Part shown: one piece after another, positions 25,420 to 33,079 of the stretch
Position numbering within the stretch: position 1 is the first letter of the stretch
Layout: the number at the start of each line of letters is the position of its first letter
DNA from: Treponema sp.
Lineage (GTDB): Bacteria; Spirochaetota; Spirochaetia; Treponematales; Breznakiellaceae
DNA: 54,586 nt
NCBI GenBank assembly: GCA_031276965.1
Contig: JAISMC010000171.1
Location: 1 to 54,586 of the forward strand
Direction of reading: 5' to 3'
Made by a program: the position numbers and the translations under genes
The notes under the pieces: generated by a model
The model's input: only the letters and a program-made list of their open reading frames with translations
What the model was told of the DNA's origin: nothing
Databases searched by the model: none

Positions 25420-27461
25420 CCCCGGCGCTCCCCGGCGGCGGCCGCTCTCCGGATTTCAACATCCATCCGCATCCCCACGGTAAGGGTAAGGCCCGGCATG
25501 TGGTAGTCATAAAAGGACTGGTAGGATTTGTTCAGTAGATTGCGCAGCGTTATAAAGGCCCTCAGATGCCTGCCGATCCGCTGATTGAGGCCGGCGTTGA
25601 GCAGGAAGACGGGCTCCAGCTTTTTGGCGTTCATGGCGGCCGTTGGCGTAACGGTGTAACTGTCGTAACGCAGGCTTTCGTAATGGCCGGAAAGAAGCAG
25701 GGACCCCGACTTCCAGGGGATTTCCAGGGAGAAGCCCAGGGTGTGTACGGGCGCATAGGGGATGCGGATACCGGCGGAGAAACCAAGATGTTCGCCGCCG
25801 GCGGAAGTTACGACATAGCTCAGAAGGTACTTATAGGAGAGGGAGGGAATAAGCTTGCCGGCCCCGCTGAAGGGCAGGGGGATTTCCAGGCGCAGCCGGG
25901 AGTCCCAGCCGAAGAAGGCCGCCTCGGCGATATTCTCGGGCCGCCAGGACCCGCTCTTATTGCTCCAGTGAATGGAATTTTCGATCCACTGGGCAAAAAA
26001 AGAGCTTTCCAGGTGAAGCCAGTCTTTCCGGCGGAACTGCGCGGAAAGGTCCCCCCCCCAGCCGTCTTCGGGCTTAAGGCCGGGATTGCCGTAATAACCC
26101 GGCTGATTCCAGTAGAGGGCGTCGAAGCCGGGGAACTTGAAACTCCGGTAGTAGTTGTTTTTCAGGGTCAGGGCTTCGTGGACATGCCAGGCCAGGCCGA
26201 ATTTGGGAACCGGAATGGCCGCGGCGTCCCGGAAGACCGCCTTGACCGAAGAGACAAGCAGGAGCTTTGGATGGGGCGCATATTCCGCGGTAAGGTACAG
26301 GCCGCCGTCGTGCCCGTGATGCAGCCCGCTGCTGGTCGAATCTATGCGGGCGTAACGGTAATCGCCGCCGGCCCTGAGGGTAAGCTGTTCCAGGGGATAC
26401 CAGCTCCAGCGGCTTATTGCCGTAAGGGTATTTTCTTTGTGGAGGGCATCCTCCGATGAAGATTCGTAGTCCAGGGTCTGCCAGGAATGGCTCAGGCTGA
26501 ATTCGGCGGCCAGATCATCCCTGAAAATCCGGGGCATGTCGAGCATGACGTTCTGCCGGGTGGAAAAGTCCCGCCAGCCGCCGTAGGCGTTTGACCCGCC
26601 GGTTTCGGGGAAATTTTTATCCCCCGAGTAAATATCCCCGGAAAGGATGAGTTTTGAATAATCCGGCAAATCCCAGACAAAGGAGCTGTTAAAACCCGTA
26701 TCGTATACTTCGTTATGCTCCCGGCGGCGGCGGGAATTATCGGAGGCGGTATACAAAAAATGATTGGCCGCCCGGTTGCCGAACCAGTTGGCGGACCAGG
26801 AAAAATTTTCCAGCCCCAGGCCGGCGGAAAGGCTTAGATTCTGGGCGTCCGCAAGGTCCTGCCATTGGGGGTTTTCCCGCCCGCCGGCCTGGTTGTAGTA
26901 GTTCCCCGGCAGGGCGGAGACATTTGAAAAGCCGCCTCCAAGCCGCAGGCCGGGGGCCTGTTTTTTGACGGTGATGATGTTGATAAGCCCGCCCAGGGCG
27001 CCTGAAACATTGTATTTGGTATCGGAGCCGCCGTAGATGACCTCTATCCGTTCTACGGAACCGGGGCTTATGGCGGTAAAATCAAAATCCCCGGTCCGCG
27101 CAGATTTTACCGGAATGCCGTCTATAAGCACCGCAACCCGTTCCGTGTCAAAGCCCCGGAGATTGATGTCCGTCTCGTTGCCGTAGGGCCCCCGGCGGAC
27201 CAGGCCGATGTCCAGGCTTTCCTGCAAAAGCGTTACCAGATCCGGGGCCTGCCGCCGTTCAATTTCCTCCCTGGTGATGATTTTCATCTGCTGGGTGGTC
27301 CCGGTGGTCCCGGTAACGGTAATGCCCTCCGGGTCTTCCATGACAGGAATGCCGCCGCCGGAAACATCCTCATCCGGAGCATCCTCTTCCGCAGAGACCG
27401 GACAAAGGACAAGAACGGCGGCGCAGACGGCAAGTAGTTTTTTACCCCGCAAGGCAGCCAA
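25398..27461 (-). CDS. btuB: TonB-dependent outer-membrane receptor, probable cobalamin transporter
   Basis: A 687-residue protein with a signal peptide ending near PVSAEED, a plug domain (about 45-165: GITVTG, IPVKSARTGDF, VERIEVIYGG) and a beta barrel with many amphipathic strands. It lies 15 bases after a lipoprotein gene whose leader holds a cobalamin riboswitch, which is the main reason for the BtuB assignment. The start is TTG at 27461 with GGAG seven bases upstream. The C-terminus is odd: the last strand GLTLTVGMRMDVEI is followed by RRAAAAGERRGSVRSSE instead of ending on an aromatic residue, and the stop lies in the 21-bp array. Confidence 0.85.
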   Translation of the reverse strand: MAALRGKKLLAVCAAVLVLCPVSAEEDAPDEDVSGGGIPVMEDPEGITVTGTTGTTQQMKIITREEIERRQAPDLVTLLQESLDIGLVRRGPYGNETDINLRGFDTERVAVLIDGIPVKSARTGDFDFTAISPGSVERIEVIYGGSDTKYNVSGALGGLINIITVKKQAPGLRLGGGFSNVSALPGNYYNQAGGRENPQWQDLADAQNLSLSAGLGLENFSWSANWFGNRAANHFLYTASDNSRRRREHNEVYDTGFNSSFVWDLPDYSKLILSGDIYSGDKNFPETGGSNAYGGWRDFSTRQNVMLDMPRIFRDDLAAEFSLSHSWQTLDYESSSEDALHKENTLTAISRWSWYPLEQLTLRAGGDYRYARIDSTSSGLHHGHDGGLYLTAEYAPHPKLLLVSSVKAVFRDAAAIPVPKFGLAWHVHEALTLKNNYYRSFKFPGFDALYWNQPGYYGNPGLKPEDGWGGDLSAQFRRKDWLHLESSFFAQWIENSIHWSNKSGSWRPENIAEAAFFGWDSRLRLEIPLPFSGAGKLIPSLSYKYLLSYVVTSAGGEHLGFSAGIRIPYAPVHTLGFSLEIPWKSGSLLLSGHYESLRYDSYTVTPTAAMNAKKLEPVFLLNAGLNQRIGRHLRAFITLRNLLNKSYQSFYDYHMPGLTLTVGMRMDVEIRRAAAAGERRGSVRSSE

Positions 27462-27475
27462 GGCAGCGCTCCTGA

Positions 27476-28450
27476 TTATTTGGTAAAGGCCGTATACGTT
27501 GAGAAATAACCGTTGGCCGTGGTGTATGCTACCCGGGCGGCGTCCAGCGTGGGCTTGCCTGACCCGTTAGACGAGCCGGACAAATCGATGGAGCCCAGGG
27601 TATGATTTTTCCAGTGGATGGCGTAGTAGTTACCGGCGATTGATCCTTCCGGAAAGGCTGCGTTTACAGCATATTTGATGTAGATATAGCCTTCGCTTTG
27701 GAAGGGATCCGTGGTTCCCACGATGACTCCCGAGTAGGTAACGCCGGAAGAACCCCCATACGAATATATATCCGTATAGGTGATGCCGGTTATTTCTACC
27801 GTTCCGCCCCAGGCAGAATCAGTTAAGTCTCCTTTAAGGGGAACCCGGACATTTACTTTGGCGTAGGTCTCAAAGTCCGTCCAGCTGCTCGTATCATAAG
27901 AATCTTTTGCCGTTTTAATGTCATCAAGGGAACTTCGTATATCCTCTCCATTGGACAAGCCGCTCCCTAACTTTATACTGGTCCCCCCATAACTTTCCCA
28001 GCGAATAGCAACATATTCATCGGAACCACTATCGAAATCATAATCGTCATCTAACTCAACATATATCCAGCCTGCCGGCTGCGATATACCGGTTATTTCG
28101 ACAACTTTGGCTGAATAAGTGATGGCATCCTTGCCGGTGTTAAGGTTATCACCATTCATATCGGTAGAACCATCAAGCATACTCGGCATATATTCGGTAT
28201 AGGTCGTATCAGTGATGGCGATGTACCAGTCGTCAGACGGATCGCTGTTGCCGTAATCACATACCCAAACGCTTGCTACGCTGTTTGAAGGCGTATAGAG
28301 TTCGGGGATGTACGGAGAATTTATGCCCCCCGTATCGCATCCGCTGAAAAACAGCGCCGCGGCGGCGGCCAGACCCAGGACAAGCGGCGGGGATAACGGC
28401 GCGGCACGCGGGCTTCCTGTGTTACCGGTACGATTAAAAAAAGAAAACAT
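27476..28450 (-). CDS. Riboswitch-controlled lipoprotein with a duplicated domain
   Basis: A 324-residue lipoprotein, lipobox FFSGC (Cys38). I do not recognise the family. Two homologous halves are visible, about 76-198 and 217-324, sharing TYTxxY, ITYS/VTYS, GWIYVEL/GYIYIKY, YVAIRW/YYAIHW, SIKL/SIDL, SNG and TYAK/TYTA. Strand-rich, Asp/Gly/Tyr-rich composition suggests a surface-exposed binding protein. It is the first gene behind a cobalamin riboswitch and just upstream of the TonB receptor, so it probably helps capture corrinoids, as BtuG/BtuH lipoproteins do in Bacteroides (role analogy only). AAAGGAG before the ATG lies in a hairpin. Confidence 0.75.
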   Translation of the reverse strand: MFSFFNRTGNTGSPRAAPLSPPLVLGLAAAAALFFSGCDTGGINSPYIPELYTPSNSVASVWVCDYGNSDPSDDWYIAITDTTYTEYMPSMLDGSTDMNGDNLNTGKDAITYSAKVVEITGISQPAGWIYVELDDDYDFDSGSDEYVAIRWESYGGTSIKLGSGLSNGEDIRSSLDDIKTAKDSYDTSSWTDFETYAKVNVRVPLKGDLTDSAWGGTVEITGITYTDIYSYGGSSGVTYSGVIVGTTDPFQSEGYIYIKYAVNAAFPEGSIAGNYYAIHWKNHTLGSIDLSGSSNGSGKPTLDAARVAYTTANGYFSTYTAFTK

Positions 28451-28479
28451 GGCTCACTCCTTTCCGAAGAAAAGGAGCC
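28451..28479 (-). promoter_or_regulatory. Hairpin sequestering the ribosome binding site
   Basis: On the minus strand GGCTC and CTTTTC pair with GAAAGG and GAGCC around a TTCG tetraloop, leaving AGT bulged. The 3' arm contains the AAAGGAG site of the lipoprotein gene and ends at its ATG. This is a plausible translational switch for the riboswitch upstream. Confidence 0.6.
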
Positions 28480-28650
28480 TGGCCTGCTGCGGCGGTGTCC
28501 GCACGGACGCCGGGACATGCTCTGCCGCATACAGGGACTGGGAAAAATTACCGGCTGGAATAAACGGCAGTTTTTCTCATGGCTCAATCCTCGAAGCCTG
28601 AAAAGCGGATACAGGCCCCCCAAAACCTGCGGTTTTTTACGGGCGGCCTG

Positions 28651-28820
28651 CGTATACCAAAGTCTCCTGGCTTATGGGCATTTCCCCGCCGGCCTTCCCA
28701 GGCGCTGAACTTCGTTCAGCCGCCCAGTGGCCGTTAGCGGCGGTTTTTCCCAATCACAGTTACGGGATAGCGGAAGATTCCCGGCCTGGGCCGGTTACTT
28801 CTCTTCCTTTGCAGTATACG
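28651..28820 (-). promoter_or_regulatory. Cobalamin riboswitch
   Basis: The minus strand shows the conserved landmarks in order: GGGAATC, CCCGTAACTGTGA, GCCACTGG, CTGGGAAGGC and the B12 box AAGCCAGGAGACTTTGG (28657-28673). The closing stem P1 pairs 28814-28820 with 28651-28657. Between it and the lipoprotein ATG, at about 28615-28650, a second stem (CAGGCC with GGCCTG) could act in the expression platform. Transcription predicted from the promoter at 28827-28855 begins at the first P1 base. It should repress the lipoprotein and receptor genes when cobalamin is plentiful. Confidence 0.92.
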
Positions 28821-28826
28821 GGTATC

Positions 28827-28855
28827 ACTTTATTGTATGGACCATACCTTGTCAA
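28827..28855 (-). promoter_or_regulatory. Promoter of the cobalamin operon
   Basis: TTGACA, 17-base spacer, TAAAGT on the minus strand. The start point falls at about 28820, the first base of riboswitch stem P1. Confidence 0.7.
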
Positions 28856-28936
28856 GGCTTGCCGCGCCGCAGAAACCCGGGCCGGCGGCGGACAAAGCGG
28901 GTCCGCCGGTCCGCGCTTTTTTACCTTAACGGCCTG

Positions 28937-28945
28937 TGCTATACT
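28937..28945 (+). promoter_or_regulatory. Extended -10 promoter of the CopZ-like gene
   Basis: TGCTATACT is an extended -10 box. It leaves a leader of about 22 bases that holds the GAAGGAG ribosome binding site of the gene at 28974. Confidence 0.6.
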
Positions 28946-28973
28946 CCGTGAAGTTAAAGTGAAGGAGTAAAAG

Positions 28974-29174
28974 ATGAAGACAACGCTGAAAATAAAAGGC
29001 ATGAGCTGCAGCCACTGTGTTAAGCATGTAAAGGAAGCCCTGGAGGCCGTCGACGGGGTTACCTCCGCCAGGGTAAGCCTTGAGGACAATGCCGCCGAGG
29101 TGGATCACGGGGACGGGACCGGGGCGGAAGCCCTGAAGGCCGCGGTAAGCGGGGCGGGCTACGAGACGGCATAA
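28974..29174 (+). CDS. Heavy-metal-associated domain protein, CopZ-like
   Basis: A 66-residue single HMA domain with the metal motif GMSCSHC (Cys12 and Cys15) and the ferredoxin-like fold pattern. Such proteins carry Cu(I) or other soft metals to P-type ATPases or regulators in the cytosol. GAAGGAG lies upstream of the ATG. No metal ATPase is adjacent, so the partner is unknown. It is divergent from the cobalamin operon. Confidence 0.88.
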   Translation: MKTTLKIKGMSCSHCVKHVKEALEAVDGVTSARVSLEDNAAEVDHGDGTGAEALKAAVSGAGYETA

Positions 29175-29273
29175 GCCCTTCGCCGCCTGTGCAATACCGG
29201 CCTTGTTTGGCATTTGGGGCAATGCGCCCCCCGCGGACCGGGAACGGGGTGAAACAAAAGAATGGAGGCAATG

Positions 29274-29768
29274 ATGAAAAAAACCGTTTTTTTGCTCTGG
29301 GGGCTTTTTCTGGCCGCGGGTCTCTGCGCCGATCCTGTGGAGGGTTACTGGCTCAGTACCGATGAAAAGACCGGCCTGGATACTGCGGGCTGGCAGATAT
29401 ACCAGGAAGGGAACCGGCTTTACGGTAAGATTCTCTTCGTTACCGCCTATCCCCAGGACGTAAAGGCCGAAAGGTGCAAAGACAGCTACCGGGGATTTCC
29501 CCTGCCGGGGAGGGTTTCGCAGATGCCGGTGGTGGGAACCACCTGGATTTTCGGCCTTTCCCTGCACCGGACCGGAGAATGGCGGGGGGGAAATATTATC
29601 AACCCCGAGGACGGCAGCATGTACGGGTGCCGGATTACATACCATCCTGCGGACGGCGGCCGTTACAAGGAAGATACGCTGGAAGTGCGGGGCACCATAG
29701 GCCCCATAGGCCGAAGTCAGTACTGGCGGCGGCTTACCCGGGAATGGCTCAGAGAGCGGGGGTACTAA
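29274..29768 (+). CDS. DUF2147 exported protein
   Basis: A 164-residue protein with a signal peptide (cleavage near LCADP) and one DUF2147 domain: GYWLSTDEKTGLD, the IYQEGNRLYGKI strand pair, the GGNIINPEDGSMYGCRI segment and a closing GPIGRSQYWRRL. The family is lipocalin-like and periplasmic, of unknown function. Among several nearby ATGs, 29274 is chosen because GGAGG lies five bases upstream and the signal peptide begins there. A hairpin follows the stop. Confidence 0.85.
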   Translation: MKKTVFLLWGLFLAAGLCADPVEGYWLSTDEKTGLDTAGWQIYQEGNRLYGKILFVTAYPQDVKAERCKDSYRGFPLPGRVSQMPVVGTTWIFGLSLHRTGEWRGGNIINPEDGSMYGCRITYHPADGGRYKEDTLEVRGTIGPIGRSQYWRRLTREWLRERGY

Positions 29769-29769
29769 A

Positions 29770-29801
29770 AGGGCGGCGCATAAACCATTTTGCGCCGCCC
29801 T
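29770..29801. terminator. Hairpin after the DUF2147 gene
   Basis: AGGGCGGCGCA pairs with TGCGCCGCCCT, an 11-bp stem with a 10-base loop. It has no T-run. It lies between convergent genes. Confidence 0.55.
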
Positions 29802-29886
29802 GTCTGTTCCGGCAGTCCGCCGCCGGCAGACGCCGCCGCCGCTTCCCCGCCCGGCCCTGGCTGTCCAAGCCGCCGGGCGATCCGCT

Positions 29887-30747
29887 TCACCCGGTACAAT
29901 TCCTTACCAGCACTTCCTTGACCGCCCCCCTCCCGGCGGCATCGGAATTAATGGCCCGCCGGGCTTCCAGAACGGTAATCTCGAAGTCCCGGTAGAGTTC
30001 CCTGATAAAGGGGGTATCGGAATTGCTCAACAGGCAGGAAACCCCCCGCCGGGTCAGCTCCGCAAAGGTATCTCTCAGCCGCCGCTGTTCCCCTTTTCCA
30101 AAGCCCGGAGCCTGGTAGCCGGTAAAGCCGGACCTGTTCTGGCTGTGGTAGGGTGGATCAAAGTAGACAAAGTCCCCTCCGGCGGCGGCTTGTACCGCAT
30201 CGGCAAAATCGCCGTTCAGTATACATATTCTGTTTGATGCCAGGTAGCGGTGAATGGCCCGCAGGTTCGCCTCATCGTAGAGGGGCGCCGTCTTGTAACG
30301 GCCATAGGGAACGTTAAATTCCCCCCGGCGGTTAACCCGGTAAAGGCCGTTGTAGCAGGTCTTGTTGAGGTAGATGAAGCGGGCGGCCCTCCCGGCGTCT
30401 CCCATTTCTGCATAGCGGTCTTTGTCCCGGTCCTGGTTCCTGATGTAATAATAGTAGTCCCGGCTGTTTTGGACTCTGTGTTTTTCCAGAAGTTCAAGCA
30501 GTTCGTCTATGCTGCGCTGAATAACCCGGTAAAGGACGGCCAGATCCCCTATACGATCGTTGATCACCGCCCGCTCCGGCTGCAGATCGAAAAACGCCGC
30601 CCCGCCGCCTATAAAGGGCTCGTAGTAGGTATAACCGGCTCTGTCTGACGGGAAAAAGTTCCGTATTTTCTCCAGAAGCTGGCGTTTTCCTCCGGCCCAT
30701 TTAAGAAAAGGTCTGCCTTTGAGCGGAGGGACCTTTGCCGCCGTCAT
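29887..30747 (-). CDS. dam: DNA adenine methyltransferase, Dam/DpnM family
   Basis: A 286-residue N6-adenine methylase of the alpha class. It has the AdoMet motif FLKWAGGKRQLLEKI near the start, the YYEPFIGGGAAFF segment, the catalytic VYFDPPYHSQN motif and a target-recognition region between. This family usually methylates GATC. No restriction endonuclease is adjacent, so it is probably an orphan methylase in regulation or repair, or a remnant of a restriction system. Its ATG overlaps the stop of the upstream gene (ATGA), giving tight coupling to a DUF2156 protein. Confidence 0.9.
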   Translation of the reverse strand: MTAAKVPPLKGRPFLKWAGGKRQLLEKIRNFFPSDRAGYTYYEPFIGGGAAFFDLQPERAVINDRIGDLAVLYRVIQRSIDELLELLEKHRVQNSRDYYYYIRNQDRDKDRYAEMGDAGRAARFIYLNKTCYNGLYRVNRRGEFNVPYGRYKTAPLYDEANLRAIHRYLASNRICILNGDFADAVQAAAGGDFVYFDPPYHSQNRSGFTGYQAPGFGKGEQRRLRDTFAELTRRGVSCLLSNSDTPFIRELYRDFEITVLEARRAINSDAAGRGAVKEVLVRNCTG

Positions 30748-31652
30748 CCTGGGGCGGCGGCCCGGCCGGTCCTCTTTCCCAGGTACTTCCGCACAAAACC
30801 GCAGGGCCGGTAGGTCATTTTCGCCTGGCGGAGACCTTCGTCCCCCAGATCCTGTTCCCGGTTGATGTGGATATAATGGCGGGGCAGGGATGCGGCAAAG
30901 GCCTGGTTCATAAACTGATAGATGCCTTTGTATGCATCAATGGCCTTTTCAAAATGGATGGCGAACATCCTTCCCCTGGTCAGCCGTTCCCCAAGGCACC
31001 AGCCCGCGGGCCTGCCGTCTACATAGTACATGGCCCCCCGCATCTTCAGATCCTCAAAAATATCCAGAGCTTCCCGGGCGGCGGCATAATCCCCTTCGGC
31101 CCCTTTGTCAAGTCTCCAGCGGTCCAGCACTTCCGCCGCCTGGGGCACAAGTTTTGCCGTAAGGGGGCGTTCTTCATAGGAATAGGCATTGATAAAGGCG
31201 TTTACCAGATTCCGCTTTTTATGAAATTTTTTCCCCGACAGTTCGGCAAGATCGCTCCTTAAAAAAAGGTAGTCAAAATTATCCCGGTCCTCGGCAAACT
31301 CGATGCCCTGCTGTTCCAGCGCCGGCCGCTTGGGATTAAGCACCGAATCGGAGATCCCCTTCCAGTAATCGTGGGTATCAAAAAGGGCGGAGAGGGTTTC
31401 CCCGTCCGGAGCCGCGCAGGGGGTTGTAAAAAATTTTTTCCCGTTTAATTCCCCGGAAATGATAAAGGTAGGCAAAGCGTCTTTAGAACCGGGAAACCAG
31501 GAGACCTTGTACTGGTAACGGCTGCGGAACAGATAGAGATTGGCAAAGGTATATTCTGAAACGCCGTCGGGGGTCATGGAAAGCACCGGATGCATGGCCT
31601 TTTTCAAAGCCAGGGACATAGGAACAAAGACAGGGAAACAGGGAATGTCCAT
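30744..31652 (-). CDS. DUF2156 protein (lysyltransferase C-terminal domain-like)
   Basis: A 302-residue cytosolic protein related to the C-terminal, GNAT-fold domain of phosphatidylglycerol lysyltransferases: SEYTFANLYLFRSRYQYKVS, DYWKGISDSVLN, DYLFLRSDLAELSGKKFHKKRN, and the C-terminal YIHINREQDLGDEGLRQAKMTYRP. Many stand-alone members lack a proven substrate; aminoacyl transfer is possible. The start at 31652 is chosen because a promoter (TTTACT, 17 bases, TATTAT) ends seven bases before it. Earlier in-frame starts overlap the promoter and the divergent pepT gene. Coupled by ATGA to dam. Confidence 0.82.
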   Translation of the reverse strand: MDIPCFPVFVPMSLALKKAMHPVLSMTPDGVSEYTFANLYLFRSRYQYKVSWFPGSKDALPTFIISGELNGKKFFTTPCAAPDGETLSALFDTHDYWKGISDSVLNPKRPALEQQGIEFAEDRDNFDYLFLRSDLAELSGKKFHKKRNLVNAFINAYSYEERPLTAKLVPQAAEVLDRWRLDKGAEGDYAAAREALDIFEDLKMRGAMYYVDGRPAGWCLGERLTRGRMFAIHFEKAIDAYKGIYQFMNQAFAASLPRHYIHINREQDLGDEGLRQAKMTYRPCGFVRKYLGKRTGRAAAPG

Positions 31653-31659
31653 ATAGTGA

Positions 31660-31688
31660 ATAATAATAAACCGTCTCTTATCAGTAAA
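31660..31688 (-). promoter_or_regulatory. Promoter of DUF2156-dam operon, leaderless type
   Basis: TTTACT, 17-base spacer, TATTAT on the minus strand, seven bases before ATG 31652. No ribosome binding site is present. Confidence 0.55.
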
Positions 31689-31707
31689 GTGGATTTTCTG
31701 GCCGGCC

Positions 31708-31736
31708 TTTACCAATATGGCCCGCCTGTTTATCAT
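31708..31736 (+). promoter_or_regulatory. Promoter of pepT, near-leaderless
   Basis: TTTACC, 17-base spacer, TATCAT, then nine bases to ATG 31746. The expected leader is zero to three bases, and no purine-rich site precedes the ATG. Confidence 0.45.
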
Positions 31737-31745
31737 AAATAATCT

Positions 31746-32993
31746 ATGGAAATTGATGACGCTCAGATTGAAGCATTGATAGTACCCCGTTTTTTGCAGT
31801 ATGTCCGCTGCTGGACTACCAGTGACCGCCATGTAGAAGAGACCCCCTCCACCCCGGGCCAGTGGGTCTTGGCCAAGGCCCTGACGGAAGAACTTCGGGG
31901 TCTGGGCATTGAGGATGTGGAGCTGACCGGACATTGCTATGTGACCGCCCGGCTTCCCGCAAGCCCCGGCCGGGAGCAGCTTCCGGCGGTGGGTTTTCTG
32001 GCCCATATAGACACCGCCGGCGATGTGTCCGGCCGGGATGTAAAGCCCCGGCTGGTTAGAAACTACGACGGAAAGAGGATAGATCTCCTTGACGGCTATG
32101 CCCTGGACCCGGAAACCGATTCGGATCTTGCCGCCTGCCGGGGCCGGGATCTGATCCACGCCGATGGAACAACGCTCCTTGGGGCGGATGATAAGGCGGG
32201 GATTGCCGAAATCATGGGGGCCGCCGCCTGGCTCCTCAGCCATCCCGAGGTACAGCACGGTCCGGTGGAGATCATCTTTTCCCCCGACGAAGAAACCGGC
32301 AAGGGGCTCCCCGATTTTCCCCTGGAATGGCTCCGCTCAAAGGCCTGCTATACCCTGGACGGCGGCCCTCTGGGCGAACTGGAAATTGAATGTTTCAACG
32401 CTTACAGCGCGGATGTCCGCTTCCAGGGCCGGGCGATCCACGTCGGTCATGCCCGGGGAGTTCTGGCTAACGCCTGTCTTATGGCCGCCGCCTTTGCCGC
32501 CATGCTTCCCCGCTCGGAAAGCCCCGAGGCCACCGACGGATACTACGGCTATTATTGTCCCATGGAGATCCGGGGCAATCTGGAACAGGCGGTTCTGGAA
32601 ATAATAATCCGGGACTTCGAGGAGGAGGGCATTAAACGCCGCGCCGCCGCCCTGGAGACCTTTGCCCAGGCTGTGGAGGCCCAGTTTCCCGGCGGCAAGG
32701 TAAGCCTGAATCTCAAGCCCCAGTATTATAATATGAAAGAAAAGATCCGTACCCAGCCGGCGGTACTGGAAATACTAAAGCGGGCGGCATCCAACCTAAA
32801 CCTTGAATGCCGCCTTAAACCCATCCGCGGCGGTACTGACGGTTCCAGGCTTACCGGGCTGGGTATTCCGACCCCCAATATCTTTACCGGCGGCCGGAAC
32901 TTCCACAGCCGTACCGAATGGATTCCCGTTTCCGATATGATCGCCGCCTGCAAACTGGTAATAGAACTTATCCGCCTCCGGGGCGAAGGCTGA
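31746..32993 (+). CDS. pepT: Peptidase T (tripeptide aminopeptidase)
   Basis: A 415-residue M20 metallopeptidase that removes N-terminal residues from tripeptides. Zinc-binding and catalytic motifs are in place: AHIDTAGD, LLGADDKAGIAEIM, FSPDEETGKG, YTLDGG and the C-terminal NFHSRTEWIP. The dimerisation domain lies between, at about 210-320. Length matches the family (about 410). The ATG at 31746 has no ribosome binding site, with a -10 box nine bases upstream. It is divergent from the DUF2156-dam pair and transcribed alone. Confidence 0.94.
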   Translation: MEIDDAQIEALIVPRFLQYVRCWTTSDRHVEETPSTPGQWVLAKALTEELRGLGIEDVELTGHCYVTARLPASPGREQLPAVGFLAHIDTAGDVSGRDVKPRLVRNYDGKRIDLLDGYALDPETDSDLAACRGRDLIHADGTTLLGADDKAGIAEIMGAAAWLLSHPEVQHGPVEIIFSPDEETGKGLPDFPLEWLRSKACYTLDGGPLGELEIECFNAYSADVRFQGRAIHVGHARGVLANACLMAAAFAAMLPRSESPEATDGYYGYYCPMEIRGNLEQAVLEIIIRDFEEEGIKRRAAALETFAQAVEAQFPGGKVSLNLKPQYYNMKEKIRTQPAVLEILKRAASNLNLECRLKPIRGGTDGSRLTGLGIPTPNIFTGGRNFHSRTEWIPVSDMIAACKLVIELIRLRGEG

Positions 32994-33042
32994 ACTACCG
33001 CCGGACCGGGTAATTATGCACACTATCCCGGCGGCGTATTTC

Positions 33043-33072
33043 TTGACAGTCAATTGAGGGCGCAGGTATACT
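33043..33072 (+). promoter_or_regulatory. Strong promoter of acyltransferase gene, leaderless type
   Basis: Perfect TTGACA (33043-33048), 18-base spacer, TATACT (33067-33072), then seven bases to ATG 33080. This is the clearest leaderless promoter of the window. Confidence 0.8.
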
Positions 33073-33079
33073 TAATGCA

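Noticed and set aside
24931-25510. Open frames on both strands across the first 21-bp array
   Set aside because: All are heptapeptide repeats produced by the tandem array, without start signals, and they overlap each other and the receptor gene end.
29887-30747. Restriction-modification system
   Set aside because: Only the methylase is present. The coupled gene is a DUF2156 protein with no nuclease motif.
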